NCBI GenBank assembly: GCA_946478635.1
Contig: CAMLCX010000089.1
Location: forward strand, 1 to 12,932
Direction: 5' to 3'
Length of the DNA stretch: 12,932 bases
From: an uncultured Pseudomonadota bacterium
GTDB taxonomy: Bacteria; Desulfobacterota_B; Binatia; UBA9968
Below, in pieces: positions 1 to 7,487 of the stretch (position 1 is its first letter; each line of letters begins with the position of its first letter). The position numbers and the translations under genes were made by a program. Below the pieces are notes generated by a model, which saw only the letters and a program-made list of their open reading frames with translations, had not been told where the DNA came from and made no database searches.

Positions 1-23
1 TGGATCCACGCTTTTCCCTCACG

Positions 24-51
24 CGCAAAAAATTACCCGCCTGCCGCGGGT
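24..51 (-). terminator. Rho-independent terminator downstream of gspD
   Basis: Read on the minus strand there is a perfect 6-bp stem (ACCCGC / GCGGGT, plus-strand arms 35-40 and 46-51) with a 5-nt loop, followed at once by AATTTTTT (plus 27-34). This is the classic GC-rich hairpin plus U-tract of an intrinsic terminator. It lies about 255 nt past the gspD stop codon, and no other minus-strand gene intervenes, so it most likely ends the gsp transcript. The stem is short but five of its six pairs are G-C. On the plus strand the hairpin is not followed by a T run. Confidence 0.55.
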
Positions 52-306
52 CGATTAACTACTTGACTCTAATGCAGAATTTAACATCGGCTGCTAAATC
101 GAGTCACCATACTCCGTTTCCCGGAGCGGTTCAACTTTCGCAGCCGCATGCCTCGGGCCGCACTACTCATACTAACAAAGCGCTACCGATTAGGAAAATC
201 GCGCAGAGCGCCGCAACTGGCGAAGGGTTACTGGATAGTTTTTAGCAGGGAATTTCCGCGCCCCGGTTCTAAACCAAGGGACGCGCTAACAAATACGCGG
301 GCGGTT
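52..306. other. Non-coding 3' region after gspD
   Basis: I see no convincing gene here: the short open frames have no ribosome binding site or recognisable protein. No tRNA or other RNA gene is apparent. The only structure is an imperfect hairpin at about 257-288, just after the gspD stop. On the minus strand its core GGTT-TAG-AACC is flanked by CCC/GGGG and CGCG/CGCG pairings with small bulges. It lacks a T-tract, so it may protect the mRNA 3' end or be fortuitous. Confidence 0.4.
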
Positions 307-3300
307 TCAGTGGACGGCTACATAGGCGCCCTTGAACGGCGACATTTGCACCATCGTTTGTCTGATTTTCTTTGCCACTCCGATGTCGGTGAATTGCCCA
401 ACGCGCACGCGATGCCAAGTCCTGGTTTCCGATTGCGTGGTCATTACGAAGGCGTTGTAGCCTTGATTTTGCAAACCCAGCACCATCGCGTCGGCGTCTT
501 TCTTATGGGCTAAAGCAGCCACCTGCACCGTCCACCGGCGGTCAGACTTCCCCGCCGGTTGCCGGTCAGATGAAAGTCGAGCAGGCGCAGTAGGTGGCGC
601 GGCCGGATAACTCCCGAAGGAGAGCATGTACGCCGGTTGAACCTCCTCCTGCTGCCCTTTTGTCGGCGGTAAATTCGTTCCAATTCCCGAACCGTCTCCC
701 GCTCTCGGTGCCGCGTTGCCTAATTCCAAAACTCGCGGTAAACGCGCTCCAGCTTCCTCGCCTGAGCGGGATCCATTCGAGCGTATATTGCTCTTTTCCG
801 GTGGAAGCACTGATGCACCAGGTCCCGCCGGCGCAACACTTCGCGCCGGAGCCGGCGACGGCGGAACAACCGGCACATCGCTCGAAGGTCCGGGCAACGC
901 CGGTTTCTCCGTTAGCGGCTTTTGCTGCAGCTTCTCTCGTTCTAGAGACATTCGCTCGAGCTCATTGCGAATGTTCGAAAGCGATTTCTTAAAGTCCTCG
1001 GTTACCTGTAGCGACTCGTTTCGGCTTCGGATTACGCGCGGGGTGATCAACATGATCAGTTCGGTGCGCGTGGAGTCACTGATCGTTGTGCCAAAAAACC
1101 TGCCCACCACCGGCAGATCCATCAAATAAGGAATACCCGAGCGGCTCCGGCTCCGGTTCTCGCCGATCAGGCCGCCGATCACGAGGGTTTCGCCGTCCTG
1201 GAGAACGGCCGTGGTTTCCGCATCCTGGGTATTGAAGGTTGGAAAGGTCTCGCCATTTCCGCCAACGGCGATATTGTCGCCAAGCGCGCTGACTTCAGCT
1301 TTGATTTGCAGATTCACCAAACCCTGCGCGTTGACCTGTGGAATGATCGTCAAGATTCTGCCGGTATTGCGGTACTGAATGGTCGTGCTCGAGCCGATCG
1401 CCCCGGTCGATGCGGTGATCGTGCCGGTCGGAATCGGCACTTCGGCTCCCACCTGAATACGGGCAGGACGATTGTCCGCGGCGAGGACGCTCGGTGAAGA
1501 CAGCAATTTGACGCGGGAGTCAGTCATCAGAGCCGTGATGAACGCGCGCACCGTGTCATTTGTGCCGATAATGCCGCTAAACCCTCCGCCCTTGGTAAAT
1601 GCCGCGATGGCGCCGCTCAACAACGTCCCCTGAGAGTTGAAGGTCTTATCGAAAATTTTGACCTCACCGAATTTGCGCATGATCTCGTAGTCCACACCGA
1701 AAGTTTCGGCGTTTTTCAAGTCGACCTGCAAGATCATCGCATCGATCAGAACCTGGCGCGGCACGGCATCGAGCTCTCGCAAAATCATCTTGATGTTTTG
1801 AAACTCCTGCACCGTGCCATAAACGATGAGCGAGTTGGTCGCCGGGTCCGGGACGATACGCAGCTGCTCTTGCTGCTGTTGTTGAGCTTGCGGCGTCTGC
1901 GGCGCCGGTCGTGCCGGAGGCGGAATCAGTCCCGGTGCCGGTGCTGCGCCGGCGGGAGGTTGTATCTGCCCCGGCGCTGGGACAGCGGCGTACGCTCCAA
2001 GCGGTTGGCTCTGTTGGCCAAACGAGCCGGAGGATCCTGACGAAGCACCGCTCGTACCTCTGCCGGTGAGTGTCGAGGCAGCATTTCCCGGGGTGGAGCG
2101 GTGCAGATCCTGAAGCGTGCGGCTGGGGTCGCGGCGGCCCGTCGAGGGCTGGCCTAAAGCGAGACTCAAGACGTCGGCCAACTCTGTCGCCTTGCCATTT
2201 TCCACCGGATAAATAAAGATGCGCCGGCCCGGTCCCTCAGCGACGATGTCGATCCGGTCCAGCCAGCGCTTGGCATAGGTCCACGCCGCCTCGCTGTGGC
2301 TGATCACCAGGAGCTGGTTGATGCGCGGCAGCGCGATGAACTGGGAGGCGAAGCTCTCGGGCTGGGGCGCCGATGCGGCGAAGGACTGCATGACCTTGGT
2401 CAACTCCTGCGCCAGTTCTTCCGCGCTCGCCACCTTGGGCTGGTAAATTTCCATGCGCGCGCCAGCAAACACCTGCACATCGATCATATCGGCGATCTCG
2501 GCGAGGCGTTGGATGCTCGAAGGGAGATCCATGACGATGAGAAAATTACCGCGCGGATTTTCGATGATCTCTCCGCCGGGTTGCAGAAATGGCGCGAGCA
2601 CGCGCTTCATTTCCGCCACGGCGAAAAAACGCACGGGAATAATTTGCAGCGCGAAGCTGTCCTCCTTGCTCTGTCCCACCGGCCGCGCCAATCCTTTGCC
2701 GTCTTTGATCGGCATGATGTGATACAGATTGCCGGTGCGCACGGCCACAGCGCCGTTCATGCGTAAAATCTGGTGAAAAATCGGCAGCAAATCCTCCGCC
2801 CGCAGCGGCTCCGCGCTGTTGATGGTCACGCTCCCCTTGACGTCGGGATCGATCGTGTACGTGAGCCGCAATTGCTGGGCGATGATATGAATGATTTCGA
2901 TCAAATCCGCGCGGTTGAAATTCAACGAGACCATGCCGCCGGCGGACGGCGTCGGTGGCGCTGCAAACCGCCGTTGCGGCGCGCCGGGCGCCGGCGCCAC
3001 TTGTGGAGCGGGAGTTTCCCGCGGAACCAGCGGCGCACCGGGTTGCGCTTGCGGCACTCCCGGCGCTTCGCCCTGCGGTGCGATGGCACCAGGAGGCTGG
3101 CCAGGCACCGGAACGCGACGTGGAATTACCGGCGGTTTTACCGCCGGGGGTGCGCCGGGTTCGGTTGGCGGCGCCGGCTGAGTGACCCCGGGAGCAACTT
3201 GTGGCGGCACTGGGGTCGGTTGACCTGGCGCCTGCACCTGCTGCGCCATCAGAGGAACCGCCAATCCAGCTACAGCAACGGCCGCCGCCAGTCCTGCTAT

Positions 3301-3315
3301 ACGCTTTGTTGCCAT
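307..3315 (-). CDS. gspD: Type II secretion secretin GspD with C-terminal SPOR domain
   Basis: Outer-membrane channel of the T2SS, 1002 aa from the chosen start. Visible layout: Sec signal peptide 1-24 (basic start, hydrophobic core, LMA|QQ); Pro-rich linker ~25-127; N0 ~128-203; N1 and N2 ~221-358; N3 ~364-522, interrupted by a Gly/Ser/Gln/Pro-rich insert at ~394-483; secretin barrel ~525-765 with SRVKLLSSPSVLAADNRPA, the VGAEVPIPTG stretch and the GIPYLMDLPVVGRFFG signature; a charged coiled coil ~769-799; a disordered Pro-rich stretch; and a SPOR domain ~926-1002 (RWTVQVAAL ... WHRVRVGQF). SPOR domains bind denuded peptidoglycan. An ATG at 3339 overlaps the gspC stop (ATGA), but an ideal AGGAGG lies 9 nt before the ATG at 3315, and starting there removes eight residues ahead of a normal signal peptide. 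Usual GspD length is about 650-700 aa. Secretin identity is certain; SPOR was called by eye. Confidence 0.96.
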   Translation of the reverse strand: MATKRIAGLAAAVAVAGLAVPLMAQQVQAPGQPTPVPPQVAPGVTQPAPPTEPGAPPAVKPPVIPRRVPVPGQPPGAIAPQGEAPGVPQAQPGAPLVPRETPAPQVAPAPGAPQRRFAAPPTPSAGGMVSLNFNRADLIEIIHIIAQQLRLTYTIDPDVKGSVTINSAEPLRAEDLLPIFHQILRMNGAVAVRTGNLYHIMPIKDGKGLARPVGQSKEDSFALQIIPVRFFAVAEMKRVLAPFLQPGGEIIENPRGNFLIVMDLPSSIQRLAEIADMIDVQVFAGARMEIYQPKVASAEELAQELTKVMQSFAASAPQPESFASQFIALPRINQLLVISHSEAAWTYAKRWLDRIDIVAEGPGRRIFIYPVENGKATELADVLSLALGQPSTGRRDPSRTLQDLHRSTPGNAASTLTGRGTSGASSGSSGSFGQQSQPLGAYAAVPAPGQIQPPAGAAPAPGLIPPPARPAPQTPQAQQQQQEQLRIVPDPATNSLIVYGTVQEFQNIKMILRELDAVPRQVLIDAMILQVDLKNAETFGVDYEIMRKFGEVKIFDKTFNSQGTLLSGAIAAFTKGGGFSGIIGTNDTVRAFITALMTDSRVKLLSSPSVLAADNRPARIQVGAEVPIPTGTITASTGAIGSSTTIQYRNTGRILTIIPQVNAQGLVNLQIKAEVSALGDNIAVGGNGETFPTFNTQDAETTAVLQDGETLVIGGLIGENRSRSRSGIPYLMDLPVVGRFFGTTISDSTRTELIMLITPRVIRSRNESLQVTEDFKKSLSNIRNELERMSLEREKLQQKPLTEKPALPGPSSDVPVVPPSPAPARSVAPAGPGASVLPPEKSNIRSNGSRSGEEAGARLPRVLELGNAAPRAGDGSGIGTNLPPTKGQQEEVQPAYMLSFGSYPAAPPTAPARLSSDRQPAGKSDRRWTVQVAALAHKKDADAMVLGLQNQGYNAFVMTTQSETRTWHRVRVGQFTDIGVAKKIRQTMVQMSPFKGAYVAVH

Positions 3316-3324
3316 GGAAATGTT

Positions 3325-3330
3325 CCTCCT
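3325..3330 (-). promoter_or_regulatory. Strong Shine-Dalgarno that sets the gspD start
   Basis: The minus strand reads AGGAGG here, followed by nine nucleotides and then ATG at 3315-3313. The alternative ATG at 3339 lies upstream of this site and has no comparable SD. The gspC stop codon (3338-3336) sits just before the site, so ribosomes ending gspC could re-initiate here. This is the clearest ribosome binding site I noticed in the operon, which fits the need for many copies of secretin per channel (inference). Confidence 0.7.
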
Positions 3331-3335
3331 GAGGT

Positions 3336-4052
3336 TCATGAGTCCGGATTGGGATTGCCGGGAACCGGAATTCTTCCCCGTCTCGGCAAGTTTGGAATTA
3401 CCCTGGGTCCTGTTGGAGCCACTCCCGGCACGACCACCTGGCCCGGCGGCGTCGGTTGCCGCGGCGCAGGAACTTCGACTTTACGAAAATAATCGAGCGC
3501 GACTTCCACCCGCGCCGCGTCTTTGGTAAAGACCACCTTTTTGTCGGCGATCTCGGCAAGTCGATAGCCCTCAATGTTGTCGCCCAATTTGAGACGCATG
3601 GGCGGCGCCGATTGGGGCGGTACGGCGGGACCCACATTGGGTCCGGCGCCATCTTGAACGATCGCCGTACGATTGCTGCCGATGATGACCGTCCCGATCA
3701 AAATCAAATTACGGACGCGCTGGAACGCCCGAGAGGTTTCCTCGGCCTCCCGCGTCGCTCCCGCGCCTCGTTCGGGATCGAAAAGATTCCGGCTGACGAT
3801 TGCGTCCGTATTGGTGACGATTTTCGCGGGCACAGTAACCGGCTTCTGCGCTGCCGGCGCGGGCGAACTGCTCTTCACCGGACCGGGCAAATCCCACGGG
3901 CCCATTTTCCAGGAAAGGTAAGTATTCCAGCCGACCACCACGACGCTCGCGGCGAGAAGAATACTCAATATTGAAGCTCGCGTAAGAATGATTCTTGTCC
4001 TTAGTTCCGGCAAAGCCCCTAGCGGCACACAGAGAGTCCACTGACGCCTCAA
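3336..4052 (-). CDS. gspC: GspC-like inner-membrane T2SS protein, lacking PDZ
   Basis: Bitopic inner-membrane protein whose periplasmic homology region (HR) contacts the N0 domain of GspD and links the platform to the channel. Seen: a short basic cytoplasmic start, a membrane segment ~27-45 (ILSILLAASVVVVGWNTYL), a Pro/Ala-rich linker, then an HR-type domain ~83-190 with SRNLFDPERG, LILIGTVIIGSNRTAIVQD, LKLGDNIEGYRLAEI and KKVVFTKDAARVEV. The last ~45 residues are Pro/Arg-rich with no PDZ or coiled-coil domain, so this is a short GspC. The start is uncertain: a TTG at 4052 is used here, a GTG eight codons downstream (4028) would also leave the membrane segment intact, and none has a good SD. 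The gene directly precedes gspD, the usual C-D pairing. PilP-like proteins share this fold, but the context favours GspC. Confidence 0.85.
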   Translation of the reverse strand: MRRQWTLCVPLGALPELRTRIILTRASILSILLAASVVVVGWNTYLSWKMGPWDLPGPVKSSSPAPAAQKPVTVPAKIVTNTDAIVSRNLFDPERGAGATREAEETSRAFQRVRNLILIGTVIIGSNRTAIVQDGAGPNVGPAVPPQSAPPMRLKLGDNIEGYRLAEIADKKVVFTKDAARVEVALDYFRKVEVPAPRQPTPPGQVVVPGVAPTGPRVIPNLPRRGRIPVPGNPNPDS

Positions 4053-4077
4053 AATACCAGAAGCGAACTGCCGGGTG

Positions 4078-4106
4078 ATTATAACGGCAACCGGACAAAT
4101 TTAAAA
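4078..4106 (-). promoter_or_regulatory. Possible internal promoter ahead of gspC-gspD
   Basis: A perfect -10 hexamer TATAAT (plus 4078-4083, read on the minus strand) sits in the 141-nt gap between gspM and gspC. With a 17-nt spacer the -35 is TTTTAA (plus 4101-4106), matching only three of six consensus bases. The predicted transcription start is near 4071, giving a leader of about 19 nt to the TTG at 4052. This is the largest non-coding gap inside the operon, which makes a separate C-D promoter plausible. The weak -35 keeps confidence low. Confidence 0.35.
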
Positions 4107-4193
4107 CCGGATCATGGGCGAGCCGGTCCAGAACGTCAGGCCGTCCACTAAGTCGCCAACTCGTCGCAGCCGAATTTATAATCGAACAGCACT

Positions 4194-4850
4194 TTATTCA
4201 GCAGTTGAGTTGCTCGAATCCGCTTGGCGTTCTGCCTTTGCCGGGGCGGCCTGAGACCGGGCGTAGCCGGAGACGACCAGACTGATCCGCAGGTTTTGCG
4301 CCGGCGCCTGGGGCACACCGGGGGCCTGCGGAAAGCCGATGGGTCGAAAGAGCGAGCGAACATTGATCTCGTCGATCATTAGCAATTTGGGCGAGGTTTC
4401 AATGCCTCTGATCAGATTGGCGAGCTGCTGGACCTGCCCGCCAATTTCAAGCTGGATGCCAATTTTGGAAAAGGATCCGGCCGGCTCGAGATTGAGAACC
4501 CGCGTTGTAATCACTTGGGTACCCTCTCGGGTCGCCATTGCTTGTACGGTTTCCTGTAAATCCGAAGCGCTCACCGATGGCGTGTCGCCGGTCAGCAATT
4601 TTGGCTCCTGGGCCTTGATCTGCTCGCGCGCCGATTCCAACCCCGCCAGCATGCCTTCTTTCTGGCCGAGATAGCGAAGATTTTTAGTCAAAAGCGCCGG
4701 CTGGCTCTCGAGCTGTTCCTGGACCCAGGCACGCCGCTCTAGAAACGGTACCACCACCGCGAATTTGCCGACGAAGACCAGCAGGATCGCTCCGGATAAA
4801 AACACCAGCGCGCGCTCGCGGCGCGACAGTCTGCGCCAAAAATGACTCAT
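4194..4850 (-). CDS. gspM: Type II secretion protein GspM (PilO-like)
   Basis: Inner-membrane platform protein that partners GspL. The 218-aa product has the expected layout: short basic cytoplasmic N-terminus (RRLSRRERA), one membrane segment ~14-36, a coiled-coil region ~38-85, and a periplasmic ferredoxin-like domain ~95-196 with GTQVITTRVLNLEP and IGIQLEIGGQVQQLANLIRGIE. This resembles the GspM subtype b / PilO group. A Pro-rich loop (PQAPGVPQAPAQ, ~174-185) interrupts the last part of the fold, and the tail is short and polar. Its ATG overlaps the gspL stop (ATGA at 4850-4847), implying translational coupling and matched amounts of L and M. Sequence is weakly conserved in this family, so the call rests on layout plus position. 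Confidence 0.88.
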   Translation of the reverse strand: MSHFWRRLSRRERALVFLSGAILLVFVGKFAVVVPFLERRAWVQEQLESQPALLTKNLRYLGQKEGMLAGLESAREQIKAQEPKLLTGDTPSVSASDLQETVQAMATREGTQVITTRVLNLEPAGSFSKIGIQLEIGGQVQQLANLIRGIETSPKLLMIDEINVRSLFRPIGFPQAPGVPQAPAQNLRISLVVSGYARSQAAPAKAERQADSSNSTAE

Positions 4851-6463
4851 GGCTTAGCTTGCGGATTCTTGACCGCCGGGCTCGCCGCGCCCTTAACCGG
4901 TTCTTTGGGAGCTTCTTTAGGTGGCGCTTTCGCTTTCTCCAGATCGGCTTTCAAGGAAAATGTCTCCCGATTGTCGCGGCCGCGGTTGGACGGCGCGTTA
5001 AAGCCGACGTTTTCAAAGACCGCCGACCGTTCGAGCAGTGGAATCAACGCGGAGGCATTTTCGGCGTTGCCTTGGATTTCCAACACGCCGGCGCGATAGC
5101 GCAGGTTGGAGAGGTAGGCGTTGTTCGGAATCGTCTTTGAGAGCTCATCGATGACCCGTAAAACTTCGCCGCGCCGCTGCTCGAGACCGCCTAGGAAATT
5201 CGCCTCTTTGCGCAGCCGCTCGAGTTGCTCTTCCTCCCGGCGCAACCCCTCAATGCCGGGCGCGAGCTTGCTGTTCTCCGCTTGCAGTTGTCTGAGCCGC
5301 AACTCATCCTTGATCGGATAGCTCACCCCCCACGCAATCAAGGCGACGACTAGAATACTCAAGAGCACGCCATTGAGCAGGGATAGAGCCTTTCCCCCAA
5401 CTTCCGTGCCGTTTTCATGGCGCAAGAAATTTGTTTTGAGCGACGCTTCGCGCACGCCATGCAAAGCCGTGCCGATGGCGGGGATCACGTTCGGTTCGCC
5501 GCCCGGATGAAAGCCCTTGAGTCGGGGATTGCCAAGCTTGACGATGTCCTCCGCCGCCGCGAGTCGTTCCGCCGCAAGTCCGTTCAGGGACGCGAGATCA
5601 CCGCAACGAAACAAAGCCGGGACTTGACGGGAGCATTCCAGCAGCAATTCCTTACCGGCTCCATGGGCCCAATCGGCGTTCGGCAGACGATGGCTGAACA
5701 ATAACTGGGCGCCCGGATGCCAGCCGTTCGACAGCGCTTCGACGCCGACCATTTCCCAGTGGCCGGTGTGCCCGGCAACCAGCGCCGCGCGATTCGCGCC
5801 CATTTGTCCGGTGAACAGCAAATAGTTGGCCAGCGCCGTAGCGGTGGTCTCCACGCCGCTCGGTTTAATGCCGACCGATTCCAGCAGCGTGACCACGCTG
5901 TCCAAGCTCCGCTTCGCTATCGCGAAGACATAGACGCAGAGCTTCTCGCCCCTTTTGCCGGCGGGAAGAAAATCGTAGTAGACATCCTCGCGCTTGAACG
6001 GCAGCTGGCGCTCGATTTCATATTCCAGCACCTGCTGCAAGGTGTCCTCGGACGCCAGCGGCAACAAGACCTCTTGCACCAGGGTCTGTTCCTGCGGCAA
6101 GCAGACGTAGATCTGATCGCGCGCGAGGTTGAAATGCGGCAGGAGCGAAACGATCGCTTGCCGGAGCGCGCGTTCGCGCGCGTCGCTTTCCGCCTTGAGC
6201 GCAATATCGCGGACATCCTCGGCAACCCATCCGGTCAGCTCGGAAATGGCTTGGCGGCCGTCGTTTTCGGCGAAGTCCCGCACTTCCTGCCCGACCATGG
6301 ATGTGGCGACAAAGCTCTTGCGCAAGCGCACCATCAACAGCCTGTCGCTCATGATATAGAGCCCGACGCTGGTCAGGAAATCCGCCCGGGAAAGTTCTTT
6401 GATTTGTCTGGATCCGATCATGGCGCTGGTGATTCTGGTGCCGCTTCGAAAGCGTTGCCGCAT
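4847..6463 (-). CDS. gspL: Type II secretion protein GspL (PilM/PilN-like fusion)
   Basis: Inner-membrane platform protein that recruits the ATPase GspE to the membrane. The 538-aa product has a cytoplasmic actin-like (PilM-type) half, ~33-345, beginning SVGLYIMSDRLLMVRLRKS, with LPQEQTLVQEVLLPLASEDTL, a YEIERQLPFKREDVYYDF stretch and GIKPSGVETTATALANY. A membrane segment follows at ~359-383, then a coiled coil ~385-430 and a PilN-like periplasmic ferredoxin domain ~431-508 (VLRVIDELSKTIPNNAYLSNLRYR). The last ~30 residues are Lys/Pro/Ala-rich and look disordered. It is longer than typical proteobacterial GspL (about 400 aa), mainly in the cytoplasmic half. The ATG at 6463 lies 13 nt after the gspK stop; an ATG at 6421 would remove 14 residues, and neither has a clear SD. 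Confidence 0.92.
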   Translation of the reverse strand: MRQRFRSGTRITSAMIGSRQIKELSRADFLTSVGLYIMSDRLLMVRLRKSFVATSMVGQEVRDFAENDGRQAISELTGWVAEDVRDIALKAESDARERALRQAIVSLLPHFNLARDQIYVCLPQEQTLVQEVLLPLASEDTLQQVLEYEIERQLPFKREDVYYDFLPAGKRGEKLCVYVFAIAKRSLDSVVTLLESVGIKPSGVETTATALANYLLFTGQMGANRAALVAGHTGHWEMVGVEALSNGWHPGAQLLFSHRLPNADWAHGAGKELLLECSRQVPALFRCGDLASLNGLAAERLAAAEDIVKLGNPRLKGFHPGGEPNVIPAIGTALHGVREASLKTNFLRHENGTEVGGKALSLLNGVLLSILVVALIAWGVSYPIKDELRLRQLQAENSKLAPGIEGLRREEEQLERLRKEANFLGGLEQRRGEVLRVIDELSKTIPNNAYLSNLRYRAGVLEIQGNAENASALIPLLERSAVFENVGFNAPSNRGRDNRETFSLKADLEKAKAPPKEAPKEPVKGAASPAVKNPQAKP

Positions 6464-6476
6464 TGTATCTTATGAA

Positions 6477-7484
6477 TCAGGTCCACGGTAGAGCCGTGTC
6501 GCGGTCCAACCAGCGCAGCAGCTCAAACCCCTGCGCGCCACCCCATCGGACAATGCCCTTCACCCGCCGCGCCAAGCGCGACTCTTTGAGCTTGCCTTCG
6601 GCTTCCACGGCAACGACCGACGGATTGGTAAAAATAAACATTTGCAGCGCGGCATCGCCGGCTCCGATGCCGAGGAGCGGCAGCAAATCGGCGAGGGTCT
6701 TATCGGATAGTTTTTTTCGTTCTTCGACAAATACCCGGCAGCGCTCGAGCGGAATTCCCATGAGCGCATGAATGACTTCGGCCGGCGCCGTGCGCAGGTT
6801 GACCCGATCGATGGGACTGTCGATGGTAAAAATATCGCGCAGCGCAATGCCGGGCGGCTCCGTGCGGGTGCCGGTCGTTTCCGGCCGTCCATAAAAAAGC
6901 TCCCGCGTCATTCCCCGGATCCACAGCAAGTCCTCGACGCTGTCGAGGGGGCCGTTTTTCGCCGAGTATGCCGGCGACAGGCCGGCGTAGTAATCGCTTT
7001 CCGCACCGTTGGCGCGATGGAGATCGTCCGCGTCGCGCCAGTCCATGATCGAGTCGACCAAAATGTCCAGGCGCGCAGCTTCGAGCCCGAGGTTGGTAAA
7101 AACGCGGCGCAGCGTCTCCTCGCTCACCCGGTTGAGATTGATCTTGCCGCTCTCGTCGATAAAGCGCACGCGAAATGCGCCGGCGCCAAGATCTCCCTCA
7201 CGCCAGGCGCCGTCGAACAAATCGATTTTTTGCCCCTGCTGGACGGCGGCGTTGCTTTGTTGATTGAGAGAATCGTACAAGCCGCGCTCGAATCCGGCGA
7301 CGGCGAGATAATAGCCTCCGGTTTCCTCGTTGAACCGATAGGCGGCGCCGGCCTCTTCGCGCGCCGCCGTGCTAAACTCGAACGCGACGACAAACAAAAA
7401 TATAAAAATCCACAGGACCAGGATCAAGGCGACACCGCGATCGCCGCCGCGCGGAAATTTTTTCAAGCCTCGAAGATTTGACAT
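6477..7484 (-). CDS. gspK: Minor pseudopilin GspK
   Basis: Largest minor pseudopilin, placed at the pseudopilus tip with GspI and GspJ. The 335-aa product has a basic leader ending DRG|VALILVLWIFIFLFVV, so predicted cleavage is after Gly17. The mature residue 5 is Leu rather than Glu, which is normal for GspK and unlike the other pseudopilins here. The periplasmic part carries the two SAM-like domains of the family: ESGKINLNRVSEETLRRVF (~111-129), then LVDSIMDWRDADDLHRANGAESDYY (~142-166, acidic, as in metal-binding GspK), and a second domain ~218-275 containing VNLRTAPAEVIHALMGI. It starts 3 nt after the gspJ stop, so the two are probably translated together. Confidence 0.94.
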   Translation of the reverse strand: MSNLRGLKKFPRGGDRGVALILVLWIFIFLFVVAFEFSTAAREEAGAAYRFNEETGGYYLAVAGFERGLYDSLNQQSNAAVQQGQKIDLFDGAWREGDLGAGAFRVRFIDESGKINLNRVSEETLRRVFTNLGLEAARLDILVDSIMDWRDADDLHRANGAESDYYAGLSPAYSAKNGPLDSVEDLLWIRGMTRELFYGRPETTGTRTEPPGIALRDIFTIDSPIDRVNLRTAPAEVIHALMGIPLERCRVFVEERKKLSDKTLADLLPLLGIGAGDAALQMFIFTNPSVVAVEAEGKLKESRLARRVKGIVRWGGAQGFELLRWLDRDTALPWT

Positions 7485-7487
7485 TTT

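Noticed and set aside
63..91. Plus-strand promoter (TTGACT) and short ORF 63-245
   Set aside because: The nearest -10-like TAACAT has only a 13-nt spacer, and the ORF has a TTG start, no SD and no recognisable protein character.
4106..4127. Possible terminator in the gspM-gspC gap
   Set aside because: On the minus strand ACCGG / CCGGT is only five pairs with a 12-nt loop, followed by TTTAAATTT. It is too weak to call and overlaps the putative -35.
6477..7484. Long plus-strand open frames opposite gspK, gspL, gspF and gspE
   Set aside because: Several frames of 230-430 codons exist on the plus strand, but they mirror strongly recognisable genes and have Arg/His/Gln-rich compositions typical of antisense shadows in GC-rich DNA.
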